Part shown: positions 24,137 to 24,910 of the stretch, in pieces
How positions within the stretch are numbered: position 1 is the first letter of the stretch
How the letters are laid out: each line of letters opens with the position of its first letter
Source of the DNA: JALORV01 sp044225415
GTDB taxonomy: Bacteria > Pseudomonadota > Gammaproteobacteria > Burkholderiales > Burkholderiaceae_F
Length of the DNA: 24,910 nt
NCBI GenBank assembly: GCA_044225415.1
Contig: JBGAIO010000028.1
Span: 1-24,910, forward strand
Direction of reading: 5' to 3'
Made by a program: the position numbers and the translations under genes
The notes under the pieces: model-generated
What the model saw: the letters and a program-made list of their open reading frames with translations, nothing else
Databases searched by the model: none
What the model was told of the DNA's origin: nothing

Positions 24137-24176
24137 CATAAATATTACTATAAAGCGCAGTAAAGTAATATTTATG
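24137..24176. promoter_or_regulatory. Perfect 13-bp inverted repeat at the hipB start, likely operator and promoter
   Basis: CATAAATATTACT (24137-24149) and AGTAATATTTATG (24164-24176) are exact reverse complements around a 14-base spacer. The site is a sharp AT-rich island in GC-rich DNA and ends two bases before the hipB start codon. Read on the minus strand it offers TAATAT and TATAGT as -10-like elements. HipB proteins repress their own operon through inverted repeats, so this is the likely binding site. E. coli HipB uses TATCC-N8-GGATA, which is not seen here. Confidence 0.65.
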
Positions 24177-24206
24177 TTCTTTAAATCACCCCATTGGCGG
24201 CCGCGA

Positions 24207-24560
24207 TCAAACGGTGATGACCCGCTTGGCACCCGCCTGCAGTTCCACGATCTGGGCCATGTTCCCCACCTCTCCCACCGCTACGCGATCGACCAGCCCA
24301 TAGAACTCCAGGCAAGTACGACACGCCAGCACCCGCACGCCTGTCGCAGCCAGCACCTTCAGTTCCGCCAGACAAGGCGAATCGTCGACGACCAGCTGCA
24401 CACCCGCCGTGTAGAACGCAATCGCCGCGGGCGTCATCTCCAATTCCGCGAGCGTGCGGAAGTAAGTGCCAATCACCTTGCGCGTCAGCGCGGGATCGCC
24501 CTGGCCGAGGCCGGCGTTGGAGACGATGATCACTGAATCGGAAAGGTCGGCGGTAGGCAT
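24207..24560 (-). CDS. DsrE-domain protein, YedF C-terminal-like
   Basis: 117 residues; SD AGGA lies six bases before the ATG at 24560. The sequence matches the DsrE-like domain of YedF, a sulfurtransferase-like protein linked to selenium or sulfur metabolism: SVIIVSNAGLGQGDPALTRK, AIAFYTAGVQLVVDDSP, the Cys pair in ACRTCLEFYGL, and VGNMAQIVELQAG. Full YedF has an N-terminal TusA domain before this; here it is absent and no tusA-like gene is adjacent. It may carry persulfide on the Cys pair, which is inference. It reads toward hipB, ending 71 bases before the hipB start, so some read-through is possible. Confidence 0.8.
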   Translation of the reverse strand: MPTADLSDSVIIVSNAGLGQGDPALTRKVIGTYFRTLAELEMTPAAIAFYTAGVQLVVDDSPCLAELKVLAATGVRVLACRTCLEFYGLVDRVAVGEVGNMAQIVELQAGAKRVITV

Positions 24561-24616
24561 GGCGATCCTGTCGGTTGCAAGACCAGGGGAAACTGGGTGA
24601 CGTCAAATTAGATAAA

Positions 24617-24634
24617 TGATAGCATTGACAGCAA
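24617..24634 (+). promoter_or_regulatory. FitA half-site-like direct repeat with TTGACA
   Basis: TGATAGCAT (24617-24625) is followed at once by TGACAGCAA (24626-24634), a nine-base direct repeat with two differences. TTGACA (24625-24630) fits a -35 element, though the -10 is not obvious. TGATAGCA is, from memory, the half-site bound by gonococcal FitAB, where it is paired with its reverse complement; that partner is not present here. The 91-base divergent gap also contains the DsrE-gene ribosome binding site. Confidence 0.4.
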
Positions 24635-24651
24635 TTCATGCGAGGTCTGTC

Positions 24652-24906
24652 ATGGCCATTCTGACTGTCCGCAACCTGCCGGATGAAGTGCATCGCGCGT
24701 TGCGCCTTCGGGCGGCCGGACATGGGCGCAGCACTGAAGCGGAGGTGCGCGCCATCCTGGAAGAATCGGTCAAGCCGCAGGGAAGGTTGAAGCTGGGCTC
24801 CCGCTTGGCGGAGATCGGGCGCAAAGTCCGGCTCACGGACGAGGAAGTCGCGCTGATCAACCAGCGCGACAGATCGTTGCCTCGTCCGATGAGCTTCGAC
24901 GAGTGA
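24652..24906 (+). CDS. FitA-type ribbon-helix-helix antitoxin
   Basis: 84 residues from the ATG at 24652, with GAGG six bases upstream; an earlier in-frame ATG at 24616 lacks these features. The start MAILTVRNLPDEVHRALRLR, then AAGHGRSTEAEVRAILEESV, is the Arc/MetJ-like fold of FitA antitoxins. The C-terminal part (LGSRLAEIGRK) is the usual toxin-binding region. FitA blocks a FitB/VapC PIN-domain RNase and represses the operon with it. A partner gene appears to begin in the last bases of the window. Confidence 0.88.
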   Translation: MAILTVRNLPDEVHRALRLRAAGHGRSTEAEVRAILEESVKPQGRLKLGSRLAEIGRKVRLTDEEVALINQRDRSLPRPMSFDE

Positions 24907-24910
24907 TCCT
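24903..24910 (+). CDS. Probable start of FitB/VapC-type PIN toxin gene (3' end outside window)
   Basis: GTGATCCT overlaps the antitoxin stop by four bases and would encode Met-Ile-Leu, the common opening of FitB/VapC proteins (MILLDTN). Only two full codons are visible, so the call rests on the antitoxin context and the overlap. Confidence 0.4.

Noticed and set aside
24181..24723. 180-codon minus-strand frame covering the DsrE gene
   Set aside because: The DsrE frame has clear family motifs and a ribosome binding site; this one has no family features and also runs antisense to the FitA gene start.

Overview
The window is GC-rich, tightly packed proteobacterial chromosome. The MnmA and NudJ sequences, the split three-gene transhydrogenase, the GlcDEF set and a dispersed GC-rich palindromic repeat point to a betaproteobacterium, most likely Burkholderiales. 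That placement is inferred from protein resemblance alone. I see no rRNA, tRNA, CRISPR array, prophage or insertion sequence. The longest stretch without a gene is about 267 bases, between glcE and glcF, and it is filled by repeats.

Bases 1-5717 hold an efflux locus on the plus strand: the tail of a TetR-family regulator, an RND periplasmic adaptor, an RND pump, and a Tat-exported alpha/beta hydrolase whose start overlaps the pump stop. No outer-membrane channel gene is present. A second alpha/beta-hydrolase-like lipoprotein converges on it (5751-7079, minus). It carries a long Gly-rich insert and has Gly where the nucleophilic Ser is expected. Bases 7204-11366 encode glycolate dehydrogenase subunits GlcD, GlcE and GlcF; E and F are separated by a block of palindromic repeats. 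An OmpA-type lipoprotein follows.

Bases 12260-15162 (minus) encode the proton-translocating transhydrogenase as pntAA-pntAB-pntB. Divergent from it are nudJ and mnmA, both linked to tRNA or nucleotide chemistry. As given, mnmA carries a one-base deletion inside its ATP-binding loop. Two adjacent but dissimilar PQQ-type sugar dehydrogenase lipoproteins follow (17194-19931), then ugd and a UDP-glucuronate 4-epimerase (20017-22388), which together would make UDP-galacturonate for surface polysaccharide.

The right end is accessory in character: a hipBA toxin-antitoxin pair (minus) with an AT-rich perfect inverted repeat at the hipB start, a DsrE/YedF-like small protein (minus), and a FitA-type antitoxin (plus) whose FitB-type toxin gene probably begins in the last eight bases.

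Six sites carry a short hairpin repeat in two stem subtypes, A (ATCCCCGC/GCGGGGAT) and B (CCCCGGC/GCCGGGG), often as head-to-head pairs. One copy supplies the last codons and stop of hipA, and another sits between convergent genes where it could terminate transcription both ways. I found no clearly new multi-gene system. The most notable points are the mnmA frameshift, the hydrolase without a nucleophile, the repeat family and its effect on gene ends, and the operator-like sites at the two toxin-antitoxin loci.
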